This document shows positions 45,754 through 55,800 of a stretch of 64,000 nucleotides of DNA, in pieces (the first letter of the stretch is position 1; each line of letters begins with the position of its first letter). Source of the DNA: Bacteroidales bacterium. GTDB taxonomy: Bacteria; Bacteroidota; Bacteroidia; Bacteroidales; P3. The notes below the pieces were generated by a model. It worked only from the letters and a program-made list of their open reading frames with translations. It ran no database searches and was not told the origin of the DNA. The stretch is taken from the NCBI GenBank assembly GCA_017480145.1, contig JAFVBF010000071.1:1-64000 (forward strand), read 5' to 3'. The translations under genes and the position numbers were made by a program.

Positions 45754-47544
45754 CTACCCGCAAATCTCATCTAATTGTAGCCATAGCAATTCCTTTTCGT
45801 CCAAAAGGGTGTTGATTTCACCTATTCGTATTGATGCAGCGGTAATCTCATCTGCACTGCAGTGACCCCCGTCCCCCAAAATGGCTTCTATCTTTATTTT
45901 TTCTTTGTTGAGCAAATCTAATTCCAATGTCAGTTGCTCGTATTCCTTTTGCTGTTTGTATGTAGGACGAGATTTCCCGGTAGGTTTACTTCGTTCCTGC
46001 TGGGTTTTGTTTTCTCGTTGTTGTTTGACTTCTTCTTTTCGTTGTCGATTTTTGTCGGCCAGATAGTCACTGTAGTTGCTATGGTAGTCATAGACCTTGC
46101 CATCCCCTTCAAATACAAAAATATGATCTACCAGGTGATCCATGAAACTTCGGTCGTGGCTAACAATGATTAGGCATCCTTTATAGCCTTTGAGAAATTG
46201 TTCAAGAATCTCAAGCGTGTAGATGTCCAGGTCATTTGTTGGCTCGTCCAGTATCAAAAAATTAGGATTTGCCATTAGTACACGAAGTAGATATAGACGT
46301 CTTCGTTCTCCTCCGCTTAGATTTCCAAAATAATTATATTGTGTGGCATTGTCGAATCCGAAGTAAGTCAGAAACTGGTGTGCGCTCATTTCCTTGCCCC
46401 CTTCCAGTTCTATGACTTCGGCAACCTCCTTGATGATATCAATGACTCTCATATCGTCATGAGCCTTCATGCCACCTTGAGTATAGAATCCGAATTGGAT
46501 GGTTTGTCCCACAATAATGCGTCCAGAATCGGGACGCATCTGTTCCGTCAGTAGATTGAGAAACGTGCTTTTCCCTACGCCATTGGCTCCTACGATTCCA
46601 ATTTTTTCTCCTTTCTTGAACGTATAGCTGAAGTCATCCAGCATCAGTCGGTCATCGTAACGTTTCGTGACGTTGTACATCTCTAAAATCTTCCCACCGA
46701 TGCGTTCTGTCTTGACACTTAGCTCTGGGCGTTTCTCATCAAAACGGATTCTGGCTTTGTTTTCCAGTTCGTAAAATGCATCGATTCGAGCTTGAGCTTT
46801 AGTTCCACGAGCCTGTGGCATTCGGCGCATCCAATCCAGTTCGGTTCTATACAGGTTCTTGGCTTTTTCGACCTCGGCTTTTTCACTGGCAATCCGTTCG
46901 GCTTTTTTCTGTAGATAGTAGTCGTAAGTACCTCTATAGTGGTATAGTCTGCTGTTGTCTATTTCTATGATATCTTGGCACACGTGGTCTAAGAAATACC
47001 TATCGTGGGTTACCATCAGAATGGCCAAACGCTGGCGAGACAAGAAGTCTTCTAACCATTCAATCATCTGGATATCCAGATGATTTGTCGGTTCGTCTAA
47101 CAATAGTAGATTGGTATTGTCAATCAGGATTCGGCTCAGAGCCACTTTTTTCTGTTCCCCGCCGCTAAGAGTCTCAATGCGCTTGTCTAAGTCATATACT
47201 TTTAGACGTGATAGGATTTCCTCTACGCGATGTTCGTAGGTCCATTCGTCTTCGTCGTCAGGGCGTTGTGCTGATTCTACAAACGAACGAATCGTCTCGT
47301 GGTTGTAAAAAAAAGGATTCTGAGGCAGGTAGGCCATTCGTACATTATTACTGAATGTTACCCTTCCATCATCCTGTAACACTTTGCCCGTAATGATTTC
47401 TAATAGCGTGCTTTTCCCATAGCCATTACGTGCTATGAGTGCGGTTTTTTGCCCAGCATTAATGCCGAAGTTTATATTTTCAAAAAGCAGCTTGTCGCCG
47501 TATGATTTTGTCAGATTTTCTACAGTCAGTAATGCTTCTGCCAT
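45754..47544 (-). CDS. ABC-F ATPase, Uup-like
   Basis: A 596-residue soluble protein with two ABC ATPase domains: Walker A ARNGYGKST and GANGVGKST, signatures LSGGEQKKVAL and LSGGERRRLYL, Walker B LLLLDEPTNHLD and FLILDEPTNDLD. A charged linker and a C-terminal coiled-coil domain (PTYKQQKEYEQL...) identify the Uup group. ABC-F proteins act on ribosomes, and Uup also on DNA branch structures. No membrane segments. Twelve bases separate it from rarA. Confidence 0.92.
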   Translation of the reverse strand: MAEALLTVENLTKSYGDKLLFENINFGINAGQKTALIARNGYGKSTLLEIITGKVLQDDGRVTFSNNVRMAYLPQNPFFYNHETIRSFVESAQRPDDEDEWTYEHRVEEILSRLKVYDLDKRIETLSGGEQKKVALSRILIDNTNLLLLDEPTNHLDIQMIEWLEDFLSRQRLAILMVTHDRYFLDHVCQDIIEIDNSRLYHYRGTYDYYLQKKAERIASEKAEVEKAKNLYRTELDWMRRMPQARGTKAQARIDAFYELENKARIRFDEKRPELSVKTERIGGKILEMYNVTKRYDDRLMLDDFSYTFKKGEKIGIVGANGVGKSTFLNLLTEQMRPDSGRIIVGQTIQFGFYTQGGMKAHDDMRVIDIIKEVAEVIELEGGKEMSAHQFLTYFGFDNATQYNYFGNLSGGERRRLYLLRVLMANPNFLILDEPTNDLDIYTLEILEQFLKGYKGCLIIVSHDRSFMDHLVDHIFVFEGDGKVYDYHSNYSDYLADKNRQRKEEVKQQRENKTQQERSKPTGKSRPTYKQQKEYEQLTLELDLLNKEKIKIEAILGDGGHCSADEITAASIRIGEINTLLDEKELLWLQLDEICG

Positions 47545-47556
47545 GTTAGTCCTCCA

Positions 47557-48810
47557 TCAGTAGCCATATTTGCCTTGCCATTTTTCGTGTAGTTGCCGCC
47601 GGGTTTCCTGTTCCCTTGGATTGTTGCCTGGCAGATAGAATGTGCTGCCAGCAATTGTTTCAGGCAGAAATTCCTGAATCACAAAATTGCCAGGATGGTC
47701 ATGTGCGTATTGGTATCCTTTGCCATAGTTTAATTCCTTCATTAGTTTGGTAGGCGCATTCCTAATGTGTAGTGGTACCGGTAAATCTCCTGTTTTCCCT
47801 ATCATCTCTTGCGCTGCGTTGAGTGCTGCATAGGTGCTGTTGCTTTTGGGAGAAGATGCCAGATAAACAGCACATTGAGAAAGTGTGATGCGGCATTCGG
47901 GATAGCCAATCTTTGTTACAGCCTCGAAGCAGGCATTGGCAAGTAGTAAGGCGTTCGGATTGGCATTACCAATGTCCTCGCTGGCGAAGATGAGCATCCG
48001 TCTTGCGATAAAAACGGGATCTTCGCCACCTGCAATCATGCGTGCTAGCCAATAGACTGCGGCATTAGGGTCGCTGCCTCTCATAGACTTAATGAATGCC
48101 GATATGATATCGTAGTGCATTTCACCCTGTCTGTCGTAGTGTGCAAGATTTTGCTGGATGACTTCAACCGCTCGTGCATCGTCTATTACTATATCTGTCG
48201 TTTCTGCCTTGTTCACTATCAATTCTATCGCATTTAGGAGTTTGCGAGCATCGCCTCCGCTGATTCTCATCAAGGCTTCTGTTTCTTTCAACTCAACTTT
48301 GCGCCCCAGCGTGGTATAGTAGTCCACGGCCTTTTGTAAGAGCTGGTTCATCTCCTGCTCTCCAAAGGGTTTTAGAACAAAGACTTGGCATCTGGAAAGT
48401 AATGCAGATATGACTTCGAATGATGGGTTCTCCGTTGTTGCACCGATCAATGTCAGCGTGCCACGTTCGACAGCTCCCAAGAGAGAGTCTTGCTGGGCCT
48501 TGTTGAACCGGTGTATTTCATCGATAAACAGTACTGCACCTTCTTGTTGCTTGGCTTTGTCAATCACTTCTCGAACCTCCTTTACTCCGCTGCTGATGGC
48601 ACTCAACGTATGGAACGGGCGGTGCAGGGTTCTGGAAATGATTGTTGCCAGAGTGGTTTTGCCAATGCCAGGAGGACCCCACAGTATCATGGAGGGAATG
48701 TGTCCAGAGGCAATGAGTGTACGCAAAACAGCACCCTGTCCTACAAGGTGCTGTTGTCCGATATAGTCGTCCAAACTCTTTGGACGAAGAATTTCTGCAA
48801 GTGGGGTCAT
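47557..48810 (-). CDS. rarA: Replication-associated recombination ATPase RarA (MgsA)
   Basis: A 417-residue AAA+ clamp-loader-like protein that acts at stalled forks. Visible: GPPGIGKTT, SAISSGVKEVREVI, LFIDEIHRFNKAQQD, ATTENPSFEV, then the helical lid and the C-terminal tetramerisation domain (SIIGNANPNALL-like region EDIGNANPNALLLA). Full length. Likely in one transcript with queA upstream and the ABC-F gene downstream. Confidence 0.94.
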   Translation of the reverse strand: MTPLAEILRPKSLDDYIGQQHLVGQGAVLRTLIASGHIPSMILWGPPGIGKTTLATIISRTLHRPFHTLSAISSGVKEVREVIDKAKQQEGAVLFIDEIHRFNKAQQDSLLGAVERGTLTLIGATTENPSFEVISALLSRCQVFVLKPFGEQEMNQLLQKAVDYYTTLGRKVELKETEALMRISGGDARKLLNAIELIVNKAETTDIVIDDARAVEVIQQNLAHYDRQGEMHYDIISAFIKSMRGSDPNAAVYWLARMIAGGEDPVFIARRMLIFASEDIGNANPNALLLANACFEAVTKIGYPECRITLSQCAVYLASSPKSNSTYAALNAAQEMIGKTGDLPVPLHIRNAPTKLMKELNYGKGYQYAHDHPGNFVIQEFLPETIAGSTFYLPGNNPREQETRRQLHEKWQGKYGY

Positions 48811-48850
48811 TTTTTTTCTTGACTTTCGACTGGCTGACAGGAGGCAGAAA

Positions 48851-49924
48851 TTATACTATCAGCATGGCATCGCCATAGGTACTGAACAGATATTTCTCCT
48901 TGATGGCTACCTCATAGGCTCTGTGCAGCAGTTGTGGAGTTGCAAATGCGGCTGTCATAATATACTGGGAAGACATCGGGTGATGAAAACTGGTCAGTAA
49001 CATATCTGCAATTGAGAACTCGTAGGGAAAGAAAATGAATTTGTTTGTCCAGCCGTCGTAGGGGCAGACTTTGCCGGGAATGGTAACGGCAGTTTCGATG
49101 GCTCTTAGCGAGCTTGCTCCTATGCTAAGGACTTTCTTACCAGTGTTTTTCGCCTCATTAATGGCATTGCAGGTATCCTCTCCGATATGCATTTCTTCTG
49201 AACTCATGCGGTGTTTCGAGAGGTCTTCTACTTCGATTGGGTTGCCAAGTCCTAAGTGTAGGGTTAATTCCTTCCACTGAACATCTTTGATTTCCAGTCT
49301 TTTCAGTAATGATTTGCTGAAGTGTAGACCTACATTGGGTGCCATGACAGCACCTTCAACCGAGGCATAGATGGTCTGATAGCGTTCGGCATCGTACTTC
49401 TCTATGCCACGCAGATTATAGAGTTCATCAGGGATGGGTGGCGCCCCCATTTTCTTGATAATGGAGATAAATTCATCATGGCTGCCGTCGTACAAAAAAC
49501 GAATGGTACGTCCGCGCGAAGTCGTGTTGTCATATACTTCAGCCATGAGCGACTGATTCGGACCAAAATATAGTTTGTTGCCAATTCTTATCTTTCTCGC
49601 CGGGTCCACAATCACGTCCCACAGCCGTGTTTCCTCATTAAGTTCTCTCAGTAGAAAGACTTTTATTTTAGCATTTGTTTTCTCTTTGATGCCTTCCAGT
49701 CTGGAAGGGAAAACCTTGGTGTTGTTGGCGACCATTACGTCTCCAGGCTCAACGTAATCAATCAAGTCTTTGAAAATCTTGTGCTCGATTTCCAGTGTGT
49801 CACGATGCACTACCATGAGCCTTGCTGCATCGCGGTTCTCTTCGGGGCTGGCATTGATGAAGCCTCTTGGCTTCGTTGCAATTAACTCTTTGGGAAGTTT
49901 GAATTCGTATTCTTTAAGTTTCAT
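48851..49924 (-). CDS. queA: S-adenosylmethionine:tRNA ribosyltransferase-isomerase
   Basis: Builds epoxyqueuosine in tRNA from the preQ1 base. The 357-residue protein has the N-terminal [26 protein letters not shown], the long middle insertion, and [13 protein letters not shown] with C-terminal [19 protein letters not shown]. Normal length. First of a probable queA-rarA-ABC-F group; the 182 bases before it show no clear promoter. Confidence 0.95.
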   Translation of the reverse strand: MKLKEYEFKLPKELIATKPRGFINASPEENRDAARLMVVHRDTLEIEHKIFKDLIDYVEPGDVMVANNTKVFPSRLEGIKEKTNAKIKVFLLRELNEETRLWDVIVDPARKIRIGNKLYFGPNQSLMAEVYDNTTSRGRTIRFLYDGSHDEFISIIKKMGAPPIPDELYNLRGIEKYDAERYQTIYASVEGAVMAPNVGLHFSKSLLKRLEIKDVQWKELTLHLGLGNPIEVEDLSKHRMSSEEMHIGEDTCNAINEAKNTGKKVLSIGASSLRAIETAVTIPGKVCPYDGWTNKFIFFPYEFSIADMLLTSFHHPMSSQYIMTAAFATPQLLHRAYEVAIKEKYLFSTYGDAMLIV

Positions 49925-50106
49925 AGGAGAAAGATAAAACTCTTTGTAATACTATTTCGTTAGAATAGACCGTATCTCGCAGGGCAATATGCCTTACCCG
50001 ATGTCCATACGACCGATGCACTGTCTGCGGAATTGGTCATATTTTGAATTACTCCAAAATAACGATAAAGATTACAAAAGATTGTATTCCCTTTCCAAAA
50101 CTTGAT

Positions 50107-50925
50107 TTATTCGGCGTTCTTTGGATTTTCTGACTGGTCAAAAAAACTGTTGAGGTTTTCCATCGAATAGGCTTTTTCAATAGTGTAGTCCCCGATTTTT
50201 AAGCGTCGTAAGGAGGACAAAAATGCCCCGCTCCCAAGATTCTTACCCATATCGCGGGCTATGCTTCTGATATATGTCCCCTTGCCACAACATATTAGGA
50301 AATCTGCTTGCGGGAGACCTTTAGGCACCACCCCCAGTGGTGATTGATAAAGGTTGGTTTTGGGAATATCATCAATGGTAACATCTGTTGGTGGAATAAA
50401 ACCAGATTCGCCTTCTCGAAAGTCTGTAATTTGGAATTTGTGAATCATGACTTTCTTAGGAGTGATTGCAATTTCGGTGTTACTATTTCTGGCTATTTCA
50501 TAGGCCCTTACGCCGTCCACTTTGATGGCACTGAAATTAGGGGGGAGTTGTTCTATTTCGCCTGTCATTCGGGCTGCTTCATACTCCACGGCTTCTTGCG
50601 ACACCTGATCAAATGTATAGTAGTTGTCAATAGGACGTTCTAAATCGAAGCAAGGAGTTGTTGCGCCAAAAACCATAGTACCACTATAGATCTTTTCACC
50701 TTGCTGTAACAGTTCAATCTGTTTGGTGGCTTTACCAATACATATTAACAGCAAGCCTGTTGCCAGAGGGTCTAAAGTCCCAGCATGGCCAATTTTGAAT
50801 TTTTTTAGACCATACTTATTTCTGATTATCGATTTGACTTTGTTTACGACTTGAAACGAACTCCATTGCCGTGGTTTGTCCACTGCAATAACAACCCCGT
50901 TCAACAATTGATCAAGAGGCAGCAT
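50107..50925 (-). CDS. truB: tRNA pseudouridine-55 synthase
   Basis: Makes pseudouridine 55 in the T-loop of tRNA. The 272-residue protein has KPRQWSSFQVV, the catalytic Asp52 in IGHAGTLDPLATG, IYSGTMVFGATT and CGKGTYIRSIARDMG. Length is typical. It lies 34 bases downstream of uppP in the conserved order ftsX, DUF3098, uppP, truB. Confidence 0.96.
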   Translation of the reverse strand: MLPLDQLLNGVVIAVDKPRQWSSFQVVNKVKSIIRNKYGLKKFKIGHAGTLDPLATGLLLICIGKATKQIELLQQGEKIYSGTMVFGATTPCFDLERPIDNYYTFDQVSQEAVEYEAARMTGEIEQLPPNFSAIKVDGVRAYEIARNSNTEIAITPKKVMIHKFQITDFREGESGFIPPTDVTIDDIPKTNLYQSPLGVVPKGLPQADFLICCGKGTYIRSIARDMGKNLGSGAFLSSLRRLKIGDYTIEKAYSMENLNSFFDQSENPKNAE

Positions 50926-50958
50926 CGTACGCTGGATTTTAGAAAATAGAACGAGGCC

Positions 50959-51756
50959 TCAGCTAAGAGCGATTGATAATACACCCACAATGGCACAATA
51001 CAGGGCGAACCAGATAAGTTTTCCCTTACGTACGATGTTTATCATCCAGCGGCAGGCTATGCATCCACAGATGAAAGCGGTGATGAATCCTAATGCAAGG
51101 GGGAGAGCTGTAATGCCTCCCATGGCCTCGGACACACCAACTTCTGCCATGTCTTTTAGATCTAATAGTGCTTCTCCGAGTATGGGGGGAATAACCATTA
51201 GAAATGAAAATTGAGCAAGATTTTCTTTTCTATTGCCAAGCAGTAGTCCTGTGGCAATGGTGCTTCCAGAGCGTGACAGGCCAGGTAGTACGGCAACGGC
51301 CTGTGCCATACCAATAACTAATGCATCGATAGGCGAGAGGGTCTCTTTTTGTCGGGGCTTGGCCCAATATGAAAATGTTAATAATGCCGAGGTTATCAAA
51401 AGGCAGATGCCGACAATCAACAGTCCACTGCCAAAGAATGATTCAACATAATCTTTGAAAAAGAAGCCTACAATGCCAATAGGAATCATGGAGATAATGA
51501 TATTGACAATGTAGCGTGTGCCGTCATTCCACTGCCACTTGAATAAATCTGTAAAAAGCCAAACGATTTCTTTCCATAGAATTACGCAGGTGCTAAGTAC
51601 AGTGGCCACGTGCACAGCTATAGTAAAGGCCATGTTTTCTTCTCCGCTAAGGCCGAAAAGATGTGCTCCAATAGTTAGGTGTCCACTGCTACTAACAGGC
51701 AAATACTCGGTAAATCCTTGGATAATACCAAGGATAACGGCTTGAAACCATTCCAT
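50959..51756 (-). CDS. uppP: Undecaprenyl-diphosphatase
   Basis: Removes a phosphate from undecaprenyl diphosphate so the lipid carrier can be reused for cell wall and surface glycans. The 265-residue membrane protein has the active-site motifs [14 protein letters not shown] and [15 protein letters not shown] and about eight membrane segments. Confidence 0.96.
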   Translation of the reverse strand: MEWFQAVILGIIQGFTEYLPVSSSGHLTIGAHLFGLSGEENMAFTIAVHVATVLSTCVILWKEIVWLFTDLFKWQWNDGTRYIVNIIISMIPIGIVGFFFKDYVESFFGSGLLIVGICLLITSALLTFSYWAKPRQKETLSPIDALVIGMAQAVAVLPGLSRSGSTIATGLLLGNRKENLAQFSFLMVIPPILGEALLDLKDMAEVGVSEAMGGITALPLALGFITAFICGCIACRWMINIVRKGKLIWFALYCAIVGVLSIALS

Positions 51757-51816
51757 GATTTTTGTAGTTTCGTTTAAGTGAGAAGATGTTTGTTGTGGGG
51801 TAATCAGATAATCTTG

Positions 51817-52104
51817 TTATCCCTGTAATTCTGAGTTTTTTTTCGATTTGCCTTTGTACATAATTGCGACAATCTCTATAATAAAACCCAAGATAATCAA
51901 GATGGGTGCTGCATATAGCCTACGTCCATCGAACATGGCCGGATTGAATGTGTTTGGATCTTCGGAGCCCCCGCCACATAGCAATATATATCCAATAAAT
52001 AATACTACAAGACCAACAATCATCATGATGTAGTTGATTGTGTTGAAGACAAATCCATATTCTTGTTTTTTCTGTGTTGGAATTTCTTTTTTTGATGGTG
52101 TCAT
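51817..52104 (-). CDS. DUF3098 membrane protein
   Basis: A 95-residue protein with two membrane helices (about residues 24-42 and 68-86) separated by a short loop with GGGSEDPNTFNPAMFDGRRL, the DUF3098 signature. The family is restricted to Bacteroidota and lies, as here, between ftsX and uppP. No function is assigned; position suggests the cell envelope. Confidence 0.9.
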   Translation of the reverse strand: MTPSKKEIPTQKKQEYGFVFNTINYIMMIVGLVVLFIGYILLCGGGSEDPNTFNPAMFDGRRLYAAPILIILGFIIEIVAIMYKGKSKKNSELQG

Positions 52105-52296
52105 AATGATGTTGTGTTTATTGTTTCGTGTTAAGAATAGGAATGATGGGGATTTTTGGTGGCTTCTCTAATCCTTTGAGGGGAGAGTATTATTGCCAGT
52201 GCTGCTTGATGCTACCTTCAATAATTGAAGACATTCTTTCTGTTCGTCTTCTTTCTATCAATGTTGTTTTCTGGTATAAATGCTTTCATATATAAT

Positions 52297-53157
52297 TTAT
52301 ACCAGTTTTTTTAGGTATCGGCGAACTGCGGTTGTTGTAGAAAGTCCACTTAGGATAATCCCAATAACGATTAGGGCTATAGAGATGGTTGCGTAGCGCG
52401 GAAAATGGTGCGGGTGTAGTAGGGCAAAGGAAAATTCATGGTTGAAAATATAGAATGTAAGAAAAAGAATAGCGTCTGCCAATAGTCCCGCAATAGTGCC
52501 ATACAGGATGCTGCGCCACACGTAGGGACGAGTGATGAAACTTCGTGTAGCACCCACCATCCGCATGGTTTGTATGGTGTTCCGTTGAGCATAGATGGCA
52601 ATACGAACAGTGTTGCGTATGATGAGATAGCAGATGATTAATAGTAGTAACCCAAAGAAAATTAATAATAGCGTCACTTTTCGGAACAGAGTTTGGATGG
52701 TGTCCACTACGTGCTCCTGGTAGGCAACCCCTGTGACATAATTGTTTTTCTTGATGTTTTGACAGAATAGGTCTGTGATTCGAGACTGCTTTTCAGGATC
52801 CCACTCGGCCCAGAAATTTACCATAATTGTGGGAGACAATGGGTTATATCCAATGAATGAAACAAAGTCTTCACCTATTTCGCCAGAGAATATCTCTGCG
52901 GCTTCTTCTTTAGAGACATAGTCTGCACGTTTTACGTAAGGTAGGTTGGAGATACTATCGGTTAGAGCTTTGGCAACATCGTCAGGAGTGTCTTCTGCCA
53001 AATCCACTTTGTAGGTCAGCATTTCCTGCGCACGGAAAGACTGGCGTTGCATATGGTACTCTATGATCAATAGTAATCCAAAGGTCAATAGCACCATCGT
53101 AATGCTAAGGATGGTAGAGGTGTTATTGCTACCAGTGTCGATACGTAGCTTTCGCAT
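52297..53157 (-). CDS. ftsX: FtsX-like cell division permease
   Basis: A 286-residue integral membrane protein with four membrane helices and an extracytoplasmic loop after the first (about residues 45-165: YVSKEEAAEIFSGEIGEDF). The C-terminal FtsX domain shows TIQTMRMVGATRSFITRPYVWRS. FtsX with FtsE activates peptidoglycan hydrolases in division; FtsE is not encoded nearby. The 192 bases between it and DUF3098 hold no gene. Confidence 0.9.
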   Translation of the reverse strand: MRKLRIDTGSNNTSTILSITMVLLTFGLLLIIEYHMQRQSFRAQEMLTYKVDLAEDTPDDVAKALTDSISNLPYVKRADYVSKEEAAEIFSGEIGEDFVSFIGYNPLSPTIMVNFWAEWDPEKQSRITDLFCQNIKKNNYVTGVAYQEHVVDTIQTLFRKVTLLLIFFGLLLLIICYLIIRNTVRIAIYAQRNTIQTMRMVGATRSFITRPYVWRSILYGTIAGLLADAILFLTFYIFNHEFSFALLHPHHFPRYATISIALIVIGIILSGLSTTTAVRRYLKKLV

Positions 53158-53263
53158 TCTGTCTTATTGAATTTTGAGTGAAGTGCTTATGGATTGTTCT
53201 TTGGATGAACGCATAGGCTGTAATAAACAATATCTGAGTTGGAACTCATTGATGGCATTGCGT

Positions 53264-54408
53264 TTAGTAAGACAGTGCCACAGGCATGACAAGCATCAGA
53301 ATATGTTCATTGGCATCGGATTCTTCACTGGCATAAGGTGTGATAATTCCAGGTTTGGTTGGGGTTGAAATATCGATTTGTACCTGTTCGCTATCAAGGC
53401 TTGAGAGCATTTCAATTAGAAATTTGGCATTGAATCCGATTTCGATAGGTTCGCCTTCGTAGGCGCATGGGAGTTTTTCTTGTGCATCATTGGCAAACTC
53501 TATATCTTCAGAGGATATGACGATATTTTCAGTATTGATGTTCAGCCGAATTTGGTTGGTGGCTTGATTTGCAAAAAGTCCTACGCGGCGCAGGGTGTTC
53601 AAGAATGCCACACGGTCGATAATCATTTTGTTGGGATTGTCCTTGGGGATGGCGGCATCATAGTTGGGGTATTTCCGTCGATAAGACGACAGACTGCATA
53701 GTGGTTGCCAAAAGTGAATGCCACATTGGTGCTGTTGTAGTTAATGGTAACGTCAGAATCTTCTTTATTGGAACTTAGTATGCCCTTGATAATGTTGATA
53801 GGTTTGCGGGGCAGGATGAAGCCTGCGGGTTCGTCAGATAGAAGGTCGGTGCGACGGTATCTGACAAGTTTGTGCCCATCGGTGGATACAAAGGTGGTGT
53901 GTTCTAACCCAATCTCACAGAATATACCACTAAGTTGCTGGTGAGATTCTTCGTCGCTGCTGGTGGCGAAGCTGGTCTTGTTGATGGCCGAAACTAGTAC
54001 GGAGGCAGACACGCTGATGGTGTTGGCGTTTTCTATTTCAGGCAGGGCAGGGTAGTTGTCAGCATTGCGGCCAGAAAGGCGGTATTTTCCTTCTCCGGAT
54101 GTGATGGTTATGGAATAGTTTGTTTCGTCTACATCAAAGATGGCGGGTGCGTCGTCAAGGCTTTTAAGTATGTTGAGGAGCAGTGTGGATGGCACGGCTA
54201 TTTCCTTCAGATTTTCGGTATAGGCACTATCTACAGGGAGAGTTGTTGTCAGTGTCGTTGCCAAATCGGTTGTCCTAATGGTCATTGTATTGCCTTCCAC
54301 GTGGAATAGGAAGCAGTTGATGATGGGAACGGTATTATTGTTTGAAAGAATGCCGCTAATGGAGGACAATTGTTTGCTTAAGAGCTGGCTGTTGACAATG
54401 AATTTCAT
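53264..54408 (-). pseudogene. dnaN: DNA polymerase III sliding clamp, split by a one-base frameshift
   Basis: The ring-shaped processivity clamp (usually about 370 residues). Residues 1-236 read from 54408 and the last domain (from MIIDRVAFLNTLRRVG) is in another frame from 53626. The break is in the well-conserved ICRLIDGKYPNY region: the minus strand reads GGAAATACCCC where GGAAAATACCCC would restore the expected sequence through to the second part. The lost base is one A (T on plus) in the run at 53672-53674. Together the two parts give about 381 residues. Since dnaN is essential and both parts are intact otherwise, a sequencing or assembly error is most likely. A promoter box lies 43 bases upstream. 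Confidence 0.93.
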
Positions 54409-54450
54409 GGTATTGACTGATTTGAATTATTTCATAATGGATTAGAAATG

Positions 54451-54458
54451 CAAAAGTA
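54451..54458 (-). promoter_or_regulatory. -7 promoter box for dnaN
   Basis: Minus-strand TACTTTTG followed by C, 43 bases upstream of the dnaN start, separating it from the lipoprotein gene. Confidence 0.55.
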
Positions 54459-54526
54459 GCAGGTTTTTGTGAATTAATTAATTCTGCCTTGTTTTTTTTA
54501 TGAACATGAATTGTTGAATTGGATTG

Positions 54527-54901
54527 TTAGTTTAGTTTACTGCATACGGTCTGTGGGAGGTCTTTGAATCGTATTCTGCAGTAGGAGTTTGCATAGTTTT
54601 CGTCACGATAGAGTTTGCCACTGACTTTTTGGTTTTGTTTTGGTAGGCTTCCGGTGCCATACATTACCACAACGTTCTTGAATCGTTGCCCCTCGGAGTT
54701 TGTGTAGTCTACTCCCATGGAATCGGGATATTGTAGGGCAATGACCCATCCCCAGTCCATTTCGGACAATGATGTTGTTCCTGTCCCAGTGCATTCTCGG
54801 CAATCTACAACGGTTCCGGCAAATTCTATTTCGTCAACCTTCTTTTTACATGCTGCGGATAGCAGTATGACTACAAAAAGTATGAATAGTAGTCGTTTCA
54901 T
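54527..54901 (-). CDS. Small lipoprotein of unknown function
   Basis: A 124-residue lipoprotein (LSAAC, lipidated Cys18, followed by three Lys). The mature part contains four more cysteines (CRECTG near residue 36, YCRIRF, TVCSK) and strand-like segments; the spacing CxxC suggests disulfides or a metal site. It is 24 bases downstream of dapD. No family recognised. Confidence 0.65.
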   Translation of the reverse strand: MKRLLFILFVVILLSAACKKKVDEIEFAGTVVDCRECTGTGTTSLSEMDWGWVIALQYPDSMGVDYTNSEGQRFKNVVVMYGTGSLPKQNQKVSGKLYRDENYANSYCRIRFKDLPQTVCSKLN

Positions 54902-54925
54902 TTATCTATATGGGGTGGTTAGGGG

Positions 54926-55744
54926 TTAAATGGCAATGGAATGTTCGCGTAATACGGCATTGAGCGAAGTCTTCTTGTCTGTGGACTCTTTCCGCTGTCC
55001 GATGATGAGCGCGCAACTCACTTGGTAGTCGCCGGCGGGATAGTGGCGGGTGTAGCTTCCTGGAATCACAACACTGCGTGCGGGTACGCGCCCTTTGTAG
55101 ATGATAGGCTCTTCGTGCGTCACGTCAATAATCTTGGTGCTGGCGGTGATGACGGTATTGGCTCCCAGCACGGCTTCTGACTCGATATGGGCTCCTTCGA
55201 CAACAATGCAGCGGCTACCGATGAAGCAATGGTCTTCTATGATGACAGGTGCGGCCTGCAAGGGTTCCAGTACTCCGCCAATGCCCACGCCACCACTGAG
55301 ATGGACTCCTTTGCCTATCTGGGCGCAACTGCCGACGGTGGCCCATGTGTCCACCATGGTGTCGCTATCCACGTAGGCTCCGATATTGACATAGGAAGGC
55401 ATCATGATAACTCCTGGGGCCAAATAGGCGCCATGTCGTGCCACGGCATGGGGCACGACTCGCACTTGTAGCGAGGCATAGTCGTGTTTCAGGGGAATTT
55501 TATCGTGGTATTCCATCGGGCCGGCTTCCATTGTCTGCATTCCACAGATGGGGAAGTAGAGTAGAACGGCTTTCTTGACCCACTCGTTCACCTGCCATCC
55601 ACTGGAGGTTGGCTCTGCTACACGCAACAGGCCATGGTCCAGTGCATCAATTATGTCCCGAATGACCTTGCGGGTTTCTGGATTGTTTAGAAGTTGTCTG
55701 TCTTGCCAGGTATTTTCGATTAGTTCCTTTTCGTTTTCGTACAT
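54926..55744 (-). CDS. dapD: Tetrahydrodipicolinate N-succinyltransferase
   Basis: Lysine/diaminopimelate pathway enzyme using succinyl-CoA. The 272-residue protein has the N-terminal helical domain and a left-handed beta helix: PGVIMMPSYVNIGAYVDSDTMVDTWATVGS (conserved core within residues 112-141), VHLSGGVGIGGVLEP, EDHCFIGSRCIVVEGA. Full length. It provides precursors for peptidoglycan. Confidence 0.95.
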   Translation of the reverse strand: MYENEKELIENTWQDRQLLNNPETRKVIRDIIDALDHGLLRVAEPTSSGWQVNEWVKKAVLLYFPICGMQTMEAGPMEYHDKIPLKHDYASLQVRVVPHAVARHGAYLAPGVIMMPSYVNIGAYVDSDTMVDTWATVGSCAQIGKGVHLSGGVGIGGVLEPLQAAPVIIEDHCFIGSRCIVVEGAHIESEAVLGANTVITASTKIIDVTHEEPIIYKGRVPARSVVIPGSYTRHYPAGDYQVSCALIIGQRKESTDKKTSLNAVLREHSIAI

Positions 55745-55800
55745 AAGAATTGGGATATGGAAAATAAAATATAGGCTTTTGCCGTTTAATAAATTAAATT

